Source of the DNA: Rhodococcus sp040643435
Lineage (GTDB): Bacteria; Actinomycetota; Actinomycetes; Mycobacteriales; Mycobacteriaceae
Reading direction: 5' to 3'
Length of the DNA: 64,000 nt
Assembly: GCF_040643435.1 (NCBI RefSeq)
Contig: NZ_JBEYUH010000002.1
Span: forward strand, 248,001-312,000
The position numbers and the translations under genes were made by a program. The notes beneath the pieces are model-generated. The model had not been told where the DNA came from and did not search any database. It was given only the letters and a program-made list of their open reading frames with translations. Below are positions 1 through 7,882 of the stretch, one piece after another. Positions within the stretch are counted from its first letter, which is position 1; each line of letters opens with the position of its first letter.

Positions 1-528
1 GAACTCGGAAGGACCGACGAGGCGGTTGCTTTCGCCACCGAGGAACTCGAAGTATCCCAGCACCTGATCGACAGGCTGACGACCGCCGTCCACGAACCGG
101 CGCTCGCGGCGCTGCTGCTCGGCAAGATCGAACAAGCAGCGGAACGGGATGTGGACCTGACCGTCACAGAGGAGACGGAACTGGGTCCGGTCCCGTCGAT
201 CCCGGCGCGCGACCTTGTCACCCTCGTGGGAAATCTGATCGACAACGCAATCGACGCCTCCCAGTCGGCGGATGAACCGTGGGTGGAGGTGACCGTGCGC
301 CAGGACGATTCGTCGATGTTCGTCGAGGTCGCCGACAGCGGGCCCGGCATGTCCCCCGACACGCTCACTCAGGCCATGCAGCGCGGGTACTCGACGAAAT
401 CGGAACAACGCGGTCTCGGTCTCGCGCTGGTCGCCCAGGTCGTGGCACGTCACGGGGGTACTCTGCGCACCGAACCGTCGCTGGGGGCGATGGTGGTCGC
501 CGAGATCCCTCTCGGGAGCCGACCGTGA
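1..528 (+). CDS. Sensor histidine kinase, C-terminal part (CitA/DcuS type)
   Basis: The reading frame is open from the first base, so the N-terminal sensor and membrane segments lie outside the window; 175 residues are visible. The visible part holds the end of the dimerisation region and the HATPase_c domain: an N box (DNAIDAS), a G1 box (DSGPGMS) and a G2-like GLGLALV stretch, which together bind ATP for autophosphorylation. The stop TGA overlaps the GTG start of the downstream response regulator, so the two are translationally coupled. Kinases paired with regulators of this type usually sense di- or tricarboxylates at the membrane; the ligand here cannot be read because the sensor domain is missing. 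Confidence 0.9.
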   Translation, partial: ELGRTDEAVAFATEELEVSQHLIDRLTTAVHEPALAALLLGKIEQAAERDVDLTVTEETELGPVPSIPARDLVTLVGNLIDNAIDASQSADEPWVEVTVRQDDSSMFVEVADSGPGMSPDTLTQAMQRGYSTKSEQRGLGLALVAQVVARHGGTLRTEPSLGAMVVAEIPLGSRP

Positions 529-1217
529 TCCGGGTTCTGATCGTCGAGGACGAGCCGCTCATCGCCGATGCTCACCGCGAGTACATCGGAAGGGTGGACG
601 GATTCGAGGTCGCGGCCGTCGCACACACAGCTTCCGACGCCCTGCGGGCGGTCGCGGCGGCTGCACGGAACGGAGCGCCGATCGATCTGGTGCTACTCGA
701 CATCGGACTTCCCGACATGAGCGGACTGGAGGTCGCTGCGCGCCTGAGTGCCGGCCGGCCGAGTCCGGACATCATCGCCGTCACCTCGAACCGCGAACTC
801 GAGGTCGTCCGTACGGCGGTCTCGCGCGGTGTGGTGCTCTATCTGCTCAAGCCCTTCACCTTCGCGGCACTGCAGGACAAACTCGAGCAGTACCTCGCCT
901 ATCGCTGGGCATTGCGCGATGCGGAGACCGCCACGGGCCAGCACGACATCGATCGCGCCATGTCGGCCCTGCGCACCAGCAACTCCCGGCCCTCGACTCC
1001 CAAGGGCATCTCCCCCGCGACCCTCGCCCGCGTCGCGGGATATCTCCGCACGACGGACAGCCCCCGGAGCGCCGCAGAGGTCGGGGCGGCCGTGGGAGTC
1101 TCACGCGTGACGGCGTGGCGCTATCTCGAACGCCTCGCCGACGACGGAGCCGCCTCCCGGATCACCGAGTACGGCCGGGCCGGACGTCCCCAGGTCCGCT
1201 ACGTCCTGAAGAGGTGA
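525..1217 (+). CDS. Response regulator (CitB/DcuR family)
   Basis: A 230-residue cytoplasmic transcription regulator. The receiver domain occupies about residues 1-120, with acidic residues E8-D9, phospho-acceptor D59 (LLDIGLPD) and the conserved Lys at 109 (LLKP). A C-terminal helix-turn-helix follows at about 180-205 (VGVSRVTAWRYLERL), as in CitB and DcuR. The start is GTG at 525, overlapping the kinase stop by 4 bp (GTGA), which is why the longer in-frame extension from 279 is not used. Its target genes, normally a dicarboxylate or citrate transporter, are not visible in the window. Confidence 0.93.
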   Translation: MIRVLIVEDEPLIADAHREYIGRVDGFEVAAVAHTASDALRAVAAAARNGAPIDLVLLDIGLPDMSGLEVAARLSAGRPSPDIIAVTSNRELEVVRTAVSRGVVLYLLKPFTFAALQDKLEQYLAYRWALRDAETATGQHDIDRAMSALRTSNSRPSTPKGISPATLARVAGYLRTTDSPRSAAEVGAAVGVSRVTAWRYLERLADDGAASRITEYGRAGRPQVRYVLKR

Positions 1218-1221
1218 CCGG

Positions 1222-3369
1222 CTACTGCGCGGAGAACTCTGCTCGATAGGCGCCCGAGGTCTCGAGGACCCACGCGAACTCGAATGCCACCTCACGCCAC
1301 TTCTCGTAGCGCCCCGACACCCCGCCGTGTCCCGCACTCATCTCGGTCTTGAGCAGCAGCGGCGCATCCCCGGTCTTCGTGGCGCGGAGTTTGGCGACCC
1401 ACTTGGCAGGTTCGACGTAGAGCACGCGGGTGTCGTTGATGCTCGTGATCGCGAGGATCGCCGGATAGTCCTTGGCCTCGACGTTCTCGTAAGGGCTGTA
1501 CGAGCGCATGTACTCGTACACTTCGGGATCCTCGAGCGGGTTACCCCACTCGTCCCACTCGATCACCGTGAGCGGTAGAGACGGATCCAGGATCGAGGTG
1601 AGCGGATCGACGAAGGGGACGTTCGCCAGGATGCCTGCGAACAACTCCGGCGCGAGGTTCGCGACAGCACCCATCAGCAGTCCACCGGCACTGCCGCCGT
1701 CGGCGACGAGCTTGTCCGCGCTCGTGACACCGGTGTCGATCAGGTACCGCGCGCAGGCCACGAAATCCGTGAAGGTGTTCTTCTTCGTGAGCGACTTGCC
1801 GTTCTCGTACCAGTGCCGCCCCATCTCGCCGCCACCGCGCACGTGGGCGACGACGAACACCATGCCGCGGTCGAGCAGTGACAATCGGGCGACGGAAAAT
1901 GCCGGATCGATGCTCGCCTCGTACGAGCCGTAGCCGTACAGCAGCGTCGGTGCATTCGCGGGAGTTCCCTTGCGCGCCACGATCGACAGCGGAATCTTCG
2001 TACCGTCCTCGGCGGTGGCCCATCCGCGGCGCTGCTCGTAGAGGGACGGATCGAAATCACCGAGCACGGGCTGCGACTTGAGCAGCTTCAGCTCGCCCGT
2101 GCTCACGGTGTAGTCGTAGACCCGGCTCGGGGTGATGAACGAGGTGTACCCGAGACGCAAGGTGGGCTGTCCCCATTCCGGATTCGCACCCGGGCCGACA
2201 GCGAAGAGTTCTTCGTCGAACTCGAGTTCGGTGAGTTCCCCGTATCCCTCGTCGGTCAGCGGCCACACCGCGAGCCGGGTGAGCGCCTCGCGGCGGTAGC
2301 CGAGCACGAGGTGTCCTTCGAACGCCTCGACGTCCTCGAGACGCACGTCGTGCCGATGCTCGATCAGGGTGCGCAGCGCGGAGGGGTTGTCGACGGGAGC
2401 TTCGGCGAGCACGAAGTTCTCGGCCTTCTCCCCCGTCGCGGGATCGACATCGTTGTGCAGGATCAGGAATCGGTCCTCGCCGGCGATCACCGCATGCTCG
2501 GCGCCGTACTCCACGCCTTCACGACGGGGCAGGATCACGCGGAATTCCCCGGTGGGGTTGTCGGATTCGAGCACCCAGCCCTCGGTGGTGATCTTGGAAC
2601 CGGCCCAGATCATCAGGTACTTCTCACTGCGGGTCGAACCGATCGCCACCCAGTACCGCTCGTCGGGTTCGTGGAAGACCTTCACGTCCTCTTCGACGGC
2701 GGTGCCGAGCTCGTGCCGCCAGACGGTGTCGGGTCGCCACGACTCGTCGACCGTCTGATAGAAGACGTGACTGTGGTCGAGGGCCCACGTGGCGCCCGGC
2801 GCGGTACCCGGGATCTCGTCCGGCCGCATCTCGCCGGTGGTGAGGTCCTTGATCCGCAGGGTGTACCTCTCGTCGCCCACCACGTCGGTCGAGTACGCCA
2901 GCAGCGTGCCGTCATGGCTGATCGAGAACGCCCCGAGCGAGAAGAAGTCGTGGCCTTCCGCCTCGGCGTTGCCGTCGAGCAGGACCTGTTCGCCGGGCAG
3001 TTCGACTCCCGGTGCGACGTTCGGTGGTGTCCAGTCGTGCGCGTCGGTGACGGGACAGCGGCACTGGATCGCGTACTGCTTGCCCTCGACGGTGCGCGCG
3101 TAATACCACCAGTCGCCCATCCGGGTGGGAACCGACATGTCGGTTTCCTGAGTGCGCGACTTGATCTCCTCGAAGATCGCCTCACGCAGCGGAGCGAGAT
3201 GCTCCGTCTGCGCCTCGGTGTACGAGTTCTCCGCTTCGAGGTAGGCGACGACCTCGGGGTCGTTCTTGTCGCGCAGCCATTCGTAGTCGTCGACGAAGGT
3301 GTGCCCGTGATGGGTGCGCTCGAGCGGCACCTTCTCGGCGACCGGCGGAGTGAGCTTCGAGGAGGTCAT
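1222..3369 (-). CDS. ptrB: S9 family oligopeptidase B / prolyl oligopeptidase-like serine peptidase
   Basis: A 715-residue cytoplasmic serine peptidase that cleaves short peptides, typically after basic residues in oligopeptidase B. The N-terminal two thirds form the beta-propeller that limits access to short substrates. The catalytic alpha/beta-hydrolase domain is C-terminal, with nucleophile S560 in GGSAGG, Asp near 646 (SINDTRV) and His near 681 (GHGG). The length and the acidic stretch NPLEDPEVYEY fit PtrB. It begins 6 bp after purC ends on the same strand and is probably co-transcribed with it; the same purC-ptrB pairing is known from mycobacteria. It runs head-on into the response regulator with almost no gap. 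Confidence 0.92.
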   Translation of the reverse strand: MTSSKLTPPVAEKVPLERTHHGHTFVDDYEWLRDKNDPEVVAYLEAENSYTEAQTEHLAPLREAIFEEIKSRTQETDMSVPTRMGDWWYYARTVEGKQYAIQCRCPVTDAHDWTPPNVAPGVELPGEQVLLDGNAEAEGHDFFSLGAFSISHDGTLLAYSTDVVGDERYTLRIKDLTTGEMRPDEIPGTAPGATWALDHSHVFYQTVDESWRPDTVWRHELGTAVEEDVKVFHEPDERYWVAIGSTRSEKYLMIWAGSKITTEGWVLESDNPTGEFRVILPRREGVEYGAEHAVIAGEDRFLILHNDVDPATGEKAENFVLAEAPVDNPSALRTLIEHRHDVRLEDVEAFEGHLVLGYRREALTRLAVWPLTDEGYGELTELEFDEELFAVGPGANPEWGQPTLRLGYTSFITPSRVYDYTVSTGELKLLKSQPVLGDFDPSLYEQRRGWATAEDGTKIPLSIVARKGTPANAPTLLYGYGSYEASIDPAFSVARLSLLDRGMVFVVAHVRGGGEMGRHWYENGKSLTKKNTFTDFVACARYLIDTGVTSADKLVADGGSAGGLLMGAVANLAPELFAGILANVPFVDPLTSILDPSLPLTVIEWDEWGNPLEDPEVYEYMRSYSPYENVEAKDYPAILAITSINDTRVLYVEPAKWVAKLRATKTGDAPLLLKTEMSAGHGGVSGRYEKWREVAFEFAWVLETSGAYRAEFSAQ

Positions 3370-3375
3370 ATGCGG

Positions 3376-4263
3376 TCAGCCGATCCAATCGTCGAAGGAC
3401 AGTCCCGAGATGCGTTCGTACGCCTCGATGTACCGCGCCCGCGTCTTGTCGACCACGTGCTGCGGCAACGGCGGGGGCGGAGTGTCGGAGGCACGATCCC
3501 AACCCGATTCGGGTCCGGTGAGCCAGTTCCGGACGATCTGCTTGTCGAAGCTGGGCTGGACCTTGCCCTCCTCGTACTCGTTCGCGTCCCAGTAGCGGGA
3601 CGAGTCCGGAGTGAGGACCTCGTCGGCGAGCACCAGATTGCCGGCCTTGTCGAGACCGAACTCGAACTTGGTGTCGGCGAGGAGGATGCCGCGATCGGAG
3701 GCGTACATCGCTGCACGCTCGTAGATATCGAGGGTGTCCTGGCGCAGCTTCATCGCCAGATTCAGCCCGAGCTTCTCGACGACGTCGTCGAACGAGATGT
3801 TCTCGTCGTGGTCGCCGAGCGCAGCCTTGGTGGCCGGGGTGAAGATCGGCTCGGGCAGCCGGCTCGCCTCGACGAGGCCCTCGGGCAGCGCGACGCCGCA
3901 GACCGAGCCGGTGGCCTGGTAGTCGAGCAGACCGGATCCGGTGAGGAAACCGCGGGCGACGCACTCGACGGGAAGCATCTCGAGGCGCTTGACGATCAGC
4001 GCACGACCGAGGACCTCCTCGGGGATACGCTCGTCGTCGGGTTCCGCCGCGAGATGGTTGTTGGTGGCGTCGAGCAGATTGAAGAAGAACACGCTCATCG
4101 CGGTGAGGACCCGCCCCTTGTCGGGGATCGGGGTCTCGAGCACGTGATCGTAGGCCGAAATCCGGTCACTGGCGACGAGGAGCAGGTGCTCGTCGTCGAT
4201 CACGTACAGATCACGCACCTTGCCGCCGGCGAGGTGTTGGTAGGACTCGAGTGAAGGACGCAC
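3376..4263 (-). CDS. purC: Phosphoribosylaminoimidazole-succinocarboxamide (SAICAR) synthase
   Basis: A 295-residue enzyme of de novo purine synthesis that ligates aspartate to CAIR with ATP. The N-terminus shows the family signature GKVRDLY followed by ASDRISAYD, and the substrate-binding stretch DTKFEFG lies further on. Length is normal for actinobacterial PurC. It is first in a two-gene minus-strand unit with ptrB. Two other purine genes, purB and purD, also lie in this window on the same strand but more than 35 kb away. Confidence 0.96.
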   Translation of the reverse strand: MRPSLESYQHLAGGKVRDLYVIDDEHLLLVASDRISAYDHVLETPIPDKGRVLTAMSVFFFNLLDATNNHLAAEPDDERIPEEVLGRALIVKRLEMLPVECVARGFLTGSGLLDYQATGSVCGVALPEGLVEASRLPEPIFTPATKAALGDHDENISFDDVVEKLGLNLAMKLRQDTLDIYERAAMYASDRGILLADTKFEFGLDKAGNLVLADEVLTPDSSRYWDANEYEEGKVQPSFDKQIVRNWLTGPESGWDRASDTPPPPLPQHVVDKTRARYIEAYERISGLSFDDWIG

Positions 4264-4370
4264 GCTGACACCCTAGTGCTCATCGAGTGGTGATACCGCA
4301 CCCCGTGGCAGATATCCCACTCGATCACAGCAGGCCGGGACGGCGACGCAGAAGCGGGAACAGGAGTGCC

Positions 4371-5804
4371 ATGGCCGCAACGTCGCGGGTGGATGTCGGG
4401 TTCAGGTCCGAGCGGGGCCCGATCCTGATCGCATTGATGCTCGCCACCGCCCTCGTGGCACTCGAGAGCACCATCCTCGCCACCGCGATCCCGACGATCG
4501 TCGCGGACCTCGGTGGCTTCACCCAGTTCCCCTGGTTGTTCTCCGCCTACCTGCTCACGCAGGCCGTGCTCGTCCCGGTGTACGGAAAGCTCTCCGACGT
4601 CTTCGGTCGCACCCCGGTCCTGTTGTTCGGGATCGGGGTATTCGCGGCAGGGTCGGTACTGTGCGCGCTCGCATGGAGCATGCCGGCGCTGATCGCTTTC
4701 CGGGCGGTGCAGGGCCTGGGCGCCGGAGCCGTGCTGCCCATGGCGCAGACCATTGCCGGCGACATCTACACCGTCGCCGAGCGGGCCAGGGCACAGGGCT
4801 ATCTGGCCGGCGTGTGGGGTATGTCGGCGGTGATCGGCCCGGCCTTCGGAGGCGTCTTCGCCGACTTCCTGTCGTGGCGATGGATCTTCTGGATCAACCT
4901 GCCGCTGTGTGCCCTCGCGGCCTGGGTGCTCGTCCGGAACTTCCGCGAGGACAAACCTGCAGGTCCACGACCTCGCATCGACTGGGCCGGTGTGGGGACC
5001 CTCGCAGCGGGTGCCGCCCTGGTGATCCTCGGTCTGCTCGAGGGCGGCCAGGCCTGGGAGTGGACGTCGGCAACCGGCATCGGCATCTTCGCCGCCGGTG
5101 CGGCCCTGCTCGGCGTGTTCGGATGGATCGAGACTCGCGTTGCCGAGCCGATCCTGCCGATCCGGCTGTTCACCCGGCGCGTGCTCGTCACCACCAGTGC
5201 CGTCTCCTGCCTGGTGGGCGCGGTGGTGCTCGGACTGACCTCGTACGTGCCGTCGTTCGTGCAGGGTTCGCTGGGAACCACCGCGCTCGTGGCGGGGTTC
5301 ACTCTGGCGACGATGACGATCGGATGGCCGATCGCGGCCTCGCAGTCGGGCAAGCTCTACCTACGGATCGGTTTCCGCAACACCGGCCTGGTCGGTGCGG
5401 TGCCACTGCTGAGCGGCGCTGCCCTGCTGGCGAGGGTCGGGGTGGACTCCTCTGCCTGGTACGTCGCGCTCTGCTGCGTCCTCGTGGGACTCGGGATGGG
5501 GTTGATCGCCAGTCCGGCCCTGATCGCGGCACAGTCGAGTGTCGATTGGTCCGAACGGGGTGTTGTGACCGGCGCGAACGCCTTCGCACGTGCGATCGGC
5601 AGCGCAGTGGGGGTCGCGATGTTCGGCGCGCTCGCCAACACGGCACTGCGGGACGAGGCCTCGGATGGTGCAGTGACCGTGTCTCCTGATGCCGCGCAAC
5701 TGGCGGCTTCCGCGACGCCGGTGTTCGTCGCCGTTCTGGTGTGTGCGGGAGTGCTGGTGTCGTGCGTGTGCCTGATCCCGAACCGTCCGCTGCAAACCGA
5801 ATAG
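4371..5804 (+). CDS. MFS drug efflux transporter, DHA2 (EmrB/QacA) family
   Basis: A 477-residue inner-membrane proton antiporter with about 14 hydrophobic segments. Motif A-like GKLSDVFGRTPVL follows TM2, and the antiporter motif C-like region GPAFGGVF occurs in TM5. The ATG at 4371 is chosen because AGGAG lies 5 bp upstream; an earlier in-frame ATG at 4287 would add an arginine-rich tail with no ribosome binding site. It is divergent from purC with about 107 bp between them. The substrate is unknown; an emrB-like gene also sits next to purC-ptrB in M. tuberculosis. Confidence 0.9.
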   Translation: MAATSRVDVGFRSERGPILIALMLATALVALESTILATAIPTIVADLGGFTQFPWLFSAYLLTQAVLVPVYGKLSDVFGRTPVLLFGIGVFAAGSVLCALAWSMPALIAFRAVQGLGAGAVLPMAQTIAGDIYTVAERARAQGYLAGVWGMSAVIGPAFGGVFADFLSWRWIFWINLPLCALAAWVLVRNFREDKPAGPRPRIDWAGVGTLAAGAALVILGLLEGGQAWEWTSATGIGIFAAGAALLGVFGWIETRVAEPILPIRLFTRRVLVTTSAVSCLVGAVVLGLTSYVPSFVQGSLGTTALVAGFTLATMTIGWPIAASQSGKLYLRIGFRNTGLVGAVPLLSGAALLARVGVDSSAWYVALCCVLVGLGMGLIASPALIAAQSSVDWSERGVVTGANAFARAIGSAVGVAMFGALANTALRDEASDGAVTVSPDAAQLAASATPVFVAVLVCAGVLVSCVCLIPNRPLQTE

Positions 5805-5878
5805 CCGACACGCCGCGTGCCTATACCGTTACCTACGCGCTGTTTCCTATTCGCTCGAGATCGGGCACCATCTCTGCG

Positions 5879-6289
5879 GTGAGAACGACGAGCCGCGACA
5901 AGGAAAACATCGAAGACGTGACGTACTTCCCTCTCGGGGCTGCAGATCAGGTACTGCAGCGACTGGCCGATGCCACGGCGATGCAGGACACGAAGGATTA
6001 CGAATCACTTCGCACCGCGATGGATGCGGAGTACTACTGGCGCGGTATGTGCGAGACCTTCCGCATCGCGGACGAGGCGTTCCGGGTCGTGTCGTCCGCG
6101 ACCCGCGACCGGCAGGACATTTCCGCTCACGTCATGGCGCGCGCTGCCGACTGGGTGGGCACCATCGAACTCGCCACCGAAGGATCCCGGTTGTACGGCG
6201 CGCTCGTCGCCTACACCCAGGGTGTGAGCGAAGGGTATGCAGCAGTCCAGGATTGGGCGCGCGACGGGCGACTGCACGACCGTCTGTGA
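5879..6289 (+). CDS. Hypothetical protein
   Basis: A roughly 136-residue soluble protein with no motif that I recognise. It is rich in charged and aromatic residues, with helical stretches such as MDAEYYWRGMCETFRIADEAF, and has no signal peptide or membrane segment. GTG at 5879 is taken as start; GTG at 5918, preceded by AGGA at 5901, is an alternative that would give 123 residues. A longer frame reaching back to 5741 overlaps the MFS gene and is unlikely. A strong hairpin follows directly after the stop. Confidence 0.6.
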   Translation: MRTTSRDKENIEDVTYFPLGAADQVLQRLADATAMQDTKDYESLRTAMDAEYYWRGMCETFRIADEAFRVVSSATRDRQDISAHVMARAADWVGTIELATEGSRLYGALVAYTQGVSEGYAAVQDWARDGRLHDRL

Positions 6290-6292
6290 AGC

Positions 6293-6324
6293 GGGGCGGG
6301 GGCCGGTTCCCCGGCCCCCGCCCC
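6293..6324. terminator. Perfect 14-bp GC hairpin between convergent genes
   Basis: Arms 6293-6306 and 6311-6324 are exact reverse complements (GGGGCGGGGGCCGG) around a TTCC loop. It lies between the stop of the hypothetical gene and the stop of the exporter gene, so it can end transcription from both sides. There is no T-run, as is common in high-GC actinobacteria. Confidence 0.8.
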
Positions 6325-6345
6325 GACTCCCCCTCGATTCGTCGA

Positions 6346-7602
6346 TCAGCCCACCGGTTCGAGATCTCCGTCGTCCTCGAACCGCCGGAGTGTCGGCGTC
6401 GCGGCGAACATGAGCACGATGATCACCAGGCCGGCGATGCCGTAGACGGTCAGGGCCGTGGAGATCGGCACCAGCGAGGCCACGATCCCGGCTGCGATCG
6501 CACCCACGGAGGTTCCGGCCGTCACCTGCGCTCCCCACACCGCCGCGATCCGTCCGCGGTACTCGTCGGCGGTGTTGCGCTGGACGGTCGCGTACCGCAC
6601 GACGTCGGCAAGCGAGTCACCGAAGCCGTGCGCGACGAGCCCGAGGAGCACCACGACGAGGACACCCGTCGCCCCGGCACCCACCAGACCGGCCGCAGAG
6701 ACCGCCATGAGCAGGTACACCACGAGCCCGTACCGTCGGATCGACCCGGTCCAACCGCTGGTCAGCGAACCCACCACAGCACCGACGGCGGGCGCGGTGT
6801 AGAGCAGCCCCACCACCGACGGTCCGACGCCGAGCACTTCGTCGGCGAATTCGGGGATGAGTACCGCCCAGCCGGAGAGCAGCATTGCGAGGAAGCCGAC
6901 GAGGAGCACCTGCCCGACCACCCGGTTGTGCGCCGCGTACCGGAAACCGGAGACCACCGATTTCAGCGGTGATTCGTCGGCGACATGGGTCGGGGGAAGC
7001 GACGGCAGGCGGGTGATGCAGAAGGTGGTGACGGCCGTGGTCAACGCGGCCAGTGCGTACGCCACGCCCGCACCACCGGCGGCGATGACGACGCCGCCGA
7101 GAGCCGGGCCGATCATGGAGCCGAGGTCGGCGGTCAGCGCCATGAGGGCGCCGGCGGCAGCGAGCTTGTCACGCGGGATCAGGCTGGGTGTGACCGCCAT
7201 GAGCGCGGTGGACGAGATTCCGCCCGCGATTCCGTCGATGGCGGCGAGCACGTAGATCGCCCACATCTGGGGTTCGGGCAGGAACGCATTGATCGCAAGC
7301 AGCGCGAAGGCGATCCCTGCTGTACCGCGCGCGATTGCGATGACGTTCCGCCGGTCGTACCGATCTGCCAGGATCCCTCCGGCGAAAGTGGCCGCGAAGG
7401 TGGTGACACCGATCACCGCGGAGACCGCGGCGACCTGCGCCGTCGAACCGGTGAGCTGGTACACCTGCACGGGCACGGCCACGATGAGGAAACCGAGACC
7501 GAGCAGCGAGACGACACGAGCGGTGAACAGGTACCGGAACTCGCGACTGGTCCGCAGCGGGTCGATGTCGATGAACAGCTTCTCGAAGACGGCCACGATC
7601 AC
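6346..7602 (-). CDS. EntS-like MFS siderophore exporter
   Basis: A 418-residue MFS permease with about 12 membrane segments and the motif A-like GGILADRYDRRNVI after TM2. It resembles the EntS/YbdA enterobactin exporter family in length, the N-terminal LRTSREFRYLF stretch and the overall pattern. It follows the aryl carrier protein gene by 4 bp (TGA then GTG) and is last in the NRPS operon, so export of the finished siderophore is its likely role. The start is GTG at 7602; a GTG at 7596 is also possible. No iron box is adjacent, so its iron control would come from the operon promoter. Confidence 0.88.
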   Translation of the reverse strand: MIVAVFEKLFIDIDPLRTSREFRYLFTARVVSLLGLGFLIVAVPVQVYQLTGSTAQVAAVSAVIGVTTFAATFAGGILADRYDRRNVIAIARGTAGIAFALLAINAFLPEPQMWAIYVLAAIDGIAGGISSTALMAVTPSLIPRDKLAAAGALMALTADLGSMIGPALGGVVIAAGGAGVAYALAALTTAVTTFCITRLPSLPPTHVADESPLKSVVSGFRYAAHNRVVGQVLLVGFLAMLLSGWAVLIPEFADEVLGVGPSVVGLLYTAPAVGAVVGSLTSGWTGSIRRYGLVVYLLMAVSAAGLVGAGATGVLVVVLLGLVAHGFGDSLADVVRYATVQRNTADEYRGRIAAVWGAQVTAGTSVGAIAAGIVASLVPISTALTVYGIAGLVIIVLMFAATPTLRRFEDDGDLEPVG

Positions 7603-7606
7603 TCGC

Positions 7607-7828
7607 TCATCCGCGGGCGAGCAGCGTGATCCACTGCTCGAGGTCGGGGGCGGAGGCGAGGTCCACGAAGTCGACCTCCACTCCCGCGCTGCGCCACTGC
7701 TCCACGAGCGCCATCAGGCGCACCGAGTCGAGGCCTTGGTCGACGAGGCTCGCCGACGGGTCGAGTTCGTCGACGTCGATGTCGAGGATCCGTGCGGTGT
7801 CGGCGAGGACGGTACTGCGATCGAGCAT
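7607..7828 (-). CDS. Stand-alone aryl carrier protein (ArCP)
   Basis: A 73-residue carrier protein with the 4'-phosphopantetheine attachment motif DQGLDSVRLMAL; Ser35 is the modified residue. The motif is of the type found in the C-terminal ArCP of EntB/DhbB isochorismatases rather than the LGGxS motif of peptidyl carriers. It should accept 2,3-dihydroxybenzoyl from the DHB-AMP ligase and present it to the first condensation domain. AAGGAG lies 6 bp upstream of the ATG, so it is a genuine separate gene. The odd point is that no isochorismatase domain is fused to it or present elsewhere in the window. Confidence 0.9.
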   Translation of the reverse strand: MLDRSTVLADTARILDIDVDELDPSASLVDQGLDSVRLMALVEQWRSAGVEVDFVDLASAPDLEQWITLLARG

Positions 7829-7882
7829 GGTTTTCTCCTTTGTTCTTCAGCTGCAGGGATTGTCCGCAGGGTTGCGCTGCGC

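Noticed and set aside
2311..4254. Open frame of 647 codons on the plus strand across ptrB and purC
   Set aside because: Antisense to two clearly recognised genes and crossing their boundary; no motif and no ribosome binding site.
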